Origin: DASVDK01 sp036381125 [NCBI: Thermodesulfobacteriota bacterium]
GTDB lineage: Bacteria; DASVDK01
Length of the DNA stretch: 6,760 nt
Reading direction: 5' to 3'
Assembly: GCA_036381125.1 (NCBI GenBank)
Contig: DASVDK010000257.1
Location: 1-6,760 of the forward strand
In this document: piece after piece, positions 4,420 through 6,760 of the stretch
Position numbering within the stretch: position 1 is the stretch's first letter
Layout of the letters: each line of letters begins with the position of its first letter
Translations under genes and position numbers: made by a program
The notes under the pieces: generated by a model
What the model saw: only the letters and a program-made list of their open reading frames with translations
The model's database searches: none
Told to the model about the DNA's origin: nothing

Positions 4420-6760
4420 CCCGCCGCGCGGTCGTTCCGCATCCGCCTGACCCAGTCGACGATCACGGCCCGCGCCGCGTCGGGCATCTCCCGGAAGCGG
4501 ATGCCGGCCTTGCAGCGGGCGCTCCCCTCGACCGGCTCGACCCGGACGACCTCCCCGACCGCCCGAACCGCGCCGCCCGGCATCTCGATCTCCACGGTCA
4601 GCTCCCGCGCCGAGAGCAGGTCGTTCGGCGCCACGATGGCCGCGCCGTCCGCCGACAGGTCGGCCACTGTGGAGGGCTCGATCGGGGTGCTGCCGGCCAG
4701 GACGCGCGCGGGCCGGTCGAGCCGCACCCGCTGCGCCCGCCGGTGGTCGAGCGGCAGCGTGAGGTAGATGGTCGTGCCCCGGCCGACCCCCTCGCTCTCG
4801 GCCCACATCCGGCCGCCGTGGGCCTCGACGATGCTCTGCGCGATCGAGAGCCCGAGGCCGGTGCCCCGCTGCCGCGGCGCCTTCTGGTCCTGCCGGTGGA
4901 GCGAGACGAAGGGCTGGAAGACCAGCGCGAGCTTGTCGCGGGGGATGCCGATGCCGGTGTCCCTGATCGCGAGCGTGACGAGGTGCGCCTCGGGGTAGGC
5001 GCGGATCTCCACGCGGCCCCCGGCGGGGGTGAACTTGACCGCGTTCGAGAAGACGTTGGCGAGGACCTGCTCGACCTTCCCCGCGTCCCAGTAGCCGACG
5101 ATGCCGGCGACCGAGGGGTGGATCTCCACGGAGACGCCCTTGCCCGCGGCAAGGAGCCGCGGCTGCGCGAGGGCGCGGTCGAGGATGGACGTGAGGGCGA
5201 CCTCCTCGCCGAAGAGCCTGAGCCGGCCGGTCTCGAAGCGGGTCAGGTCGAGGAGGTCGTCGATCAGGGTGACCATCGAGTCGACGCTGCGCGTCGCCAC
5301 GCGGAGCGCCTCCTGCTGGGCCGGGGCGAGGGCGCCGAAGCGTCCCTTGAGCGCGAGCAGGAGGTTCCCCTTGATCGTGGTGAGCGGCGTGCGCAGCTCG
5401 TGGGCGGCGCGAGCGATGAACTGCAGCTTGAAGGACTCGACCTCCTTCTCCCGCGTGATGTCGCGGAAGGTCACCGCCGCGCCGATGAGCCGCCCGCGCC
5501 GCGTCCGCAGCGGCGCCGCCGAGAGCGCGAGGAAGCGCTTCTCGAGCGCCTCGGTGACGAGGTAGGCCTCCCGCCGGTCGACCGGCTCGCCCGCCAGCGC
5601 GAGGCGCCAGGGCAGGGCGTCCGGCGCGATGACGCCGCCGCCCGAGGGGTCGAAGAGCCGCGACAGGCGCGGGTAGTCCTCGAGACGGGGGCGTACGCCC
5701 TTCTCCGACGGGCGGCCGAGGATCTGCTCGGCGGCGCGGTTCATCGCCGCGATGCGGCCGGTGTCGTCGAGGAGCACCACGCCGTCGGTGAGCGTCTTGA
5801 GGACCGCATCGAGCTCGGCCCCCTTCTGCTCGACGCGGTCGAGGGCGCGCTGGGCCTTCACGCGCGTGGCGACGTCGTCGCTCGTGTCGGTGATGGCGAT
5901 GAGGACGGTGTCGCGCGTCCCATCCTTGAGCGGGACCGCGGCGTACGTCCAGTAGGCGGCGTCGCGCCGCGCGCCGTCGATGCGCACGTCGGCGCCGCGG
6001 CCGGACGTGCCGGTCTCCCGCACGGCGGCGATCCAGCCGGCGACCTGGGCGGCCACCGCCGCGGGGAAGAAATCGGCGAGCCTGCGGCCGGCCAGCGGCC
6101 CCTCGGTCACGCCGGCAAGCTGGAAGAAGCGGCTGTTGGCCGCGCGCACGCGCAGGTCGGGACCCTGGACCAGGGCCAGCGCGGCGGGCAGCCGGGCGAA
6201 GAGCGCCTCGACGAGCTCGGTGCGCGACCGCAGCTCCGCGCTCACCTCGCCGAGGCGCCGCTCGGTCTCGCGGCGCTCCGTGAGGTCGCGGAACACCGTG
6301 ACGACCCCCGAGAGCCGGCCGGTCTCGTCCGTCACGGGGGTGGCGTCGGCCGAGAGGATGCGGCGGTCGCCGCCCGCCGGACCGACCTGGAGGACCATGG
6401 AGACCCGACGGCCCGTCGCCGCCGCCTGCGCCGCCGGCAGGTCGTCGTCGGCCAGGCGGCGCCCGGCGAGGTCCAGGACCGGGTAAGGCGCCCAGCCGCC
6501 GTCGGCGGCGTGGCCGAGGAGCTGCTCGGCGGCCGGGTTGACCGCGGCGAGACGGCCCTCGGCGTCGCTGATGACGGCCGGATCGGCCAGGGCGGTCAGC
6601 ACCGCCTGCAGACGGCGGCGCGTCAGTTCCGCCTCCGCCCCGCGCCGGCGCGCCTCGCGCACGGCGGAGGCGACCGCGCGGGCGAGGTGCACGTACTCCT
6701 CCGGGGCGTCCGCCGGCACGGCGGGCGCCGCCTCCGCGCCGCTTCGCGCGGCCGCCGCGA
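4416..6760 (-). CDS. Soluble multi-PAS sensor histidine kinase with C-terminal PilZ domain (5' end probably off the window)
   Basis: Numbering is from a GTG at 6719. Domains in order: a charged helix (7-36); PAS 1 (about 37-148); PAS 2 (165-285); PAS 3 (303-424); HisKA (428-500) with ARAAHELRTPL and phospho-acceptor His440; HATPase_c (545-657) with N box NVFSNAVKFTP (Asn559), DTGIGIP (587-593), FQPF (601-604) and GTGLGLSIA (619-627); and PilZ (659-765) with RRAQR (660-664) and DLSADG (687-692), the two cyclic-di-GMP motifs. All key kinase residues are present and no membrane segment is seen, so it should be a cytosolic kinase passing phosphate to an unlinked response regulator. The frame stays open with Ala-rich sequence beyond 6719 to the window edge, and GGAGG lies a long 11 bases before that GTG, so the true start may be further right; a receiver or other N-terminal domain is possible. 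It converges with the 4078-4419 gene. Confidence 0.9.
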   Translation of the reverse strand, partial: AAAARSGAEAAPAVPADAPEEYVHLARAVASAVREARRRGAEAELTRRRLQAVLTALADPAVISDAEGRLAAVNPAAEQLLGHAADGGWAPYPVLDLAGRRLADDDLPAAQAAATGRRVSMVLQVGPAGGDRRILSADATPVTDETGRLSGVVTVFRDLTERRETERRLGEVSAELRSRTELVEALFARLPAALALVQGPDLRVRAANSRFFQLAGVTEGPLAGRRLADFFPAAVAAQVAGWIAAVRETGTSGRGADVRIDGARRDAAYWTYAAVPLKDGTRDTVLIAITDTSDDVATRVKAQRALDRVEQKGAELDAVLKTLTDGVVLLDDTGRIAAMNRAAEQILGRPSEKGVRPRLEDYPRLSRLFDPSGGGVIAPDALPWRLALAGEPVDRREAYLVTEALEKRFLALSAAPLRTRRGRLIGAAVTFRDITREKEVESFKLQFIARAAHELRTPLTTIKGNLLLALKGRFGALAPAQQEALRVATRSVDSMVTLIDDLLDLTRFETGRLRLFGEEVALTSILDRALAQPRLLAAGKGVSVEIHPSVAGIVGYWDAGKVEQVLANVFSNAVKFTPAGGRVEIRAYPEAHLVTLAIRDTGIGIPRDKLALVFQPFVSLHRQDQKAPRQRGTGLGLSIAQSIVEAHGGRMWAESEGVGRGTTIYLTLPLDHRRAQRVRLDRPARVLAGSTPIEPSTVADLSADGAAIVAPNDLLSARELTVEIEMPGGAVRAVGEVVRVEPVEGSARCKAGIRFREMPDAARAVIVDWVRRMRNDRAAG

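Noticed and set aside
4598-5152. Ser/Arg-rich open frame on the - strand within the kinase gene
   Set aside because: It is a shifted frame of the conserved HATPase_c and PilZ coding sequence.

Overview
The window is very GC-rich bacterial DNA whose codons mostly end in G or C. An exported lytic transglycosylase, a PmtA-type lipid methyltransferase and a PilZ-bearing histidine kinase point to a Gram-negative-type bacterium. An uncultured soil or groundwater lineage (Rokubacteria, Myxococcota or similar) would fit, but nothing here fixes the taxon. No mobile element, CRISPR array, tRNA or rRNA was seen.

Layout: seven genes were found. Six are on the + strand. A secreted SLT-type lytic transglycosylase (291-1175) is followed by a weak terminator-like hairpin and a 240-base gap. 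Next is a class I SAM methyltransferase resembling bacterial phosphatidylethanolamine N-methyltransferases (1418-2035). A 551-base gene-free stretch (2036-2586) holds a set of inverted repeats, including nested helices that fold about 150 bases into one rod-like structure, plus a sigma-54-like promoter match. Three tandem small genes follow for hydrophilic KGG-repeat proteins of the GsiB/YciG type (2587-2829, 2892-3074, 3190-3429). After them come a Pro/Ala-rich membrane-anchored or secreted protein of unknown function (3619-3975) and a small membrane-anchored helical protein (4078-4419).

The only - strand gene occupies the right third of the window (4416 to the right edge). It encodes a soluble sensor histidine kinase with three PAS domains, HisKA, HATPase_c and a C-terminal PilZ domain that keeps both cyclic-di-GMP-binding motifs. 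It converges on the 4078-4419 gene, and both stop codons come from one CTAG tetranucleotide.

How the parts may fit: envelope remodelling (transglycosylase, PmtA-like enzyme) lies beside probable desiccation/osmotic/stationary-phase protectants (KGG proteins). The kinase could tie several PAS inputs and cyclic-di-GMP to a response regulator not seen here. A common stress theme is an inference from neighbourhood only. The points most worth following are the structured RNA candidate upstream of the KGG cluster and the kinase-PilZ fusion.
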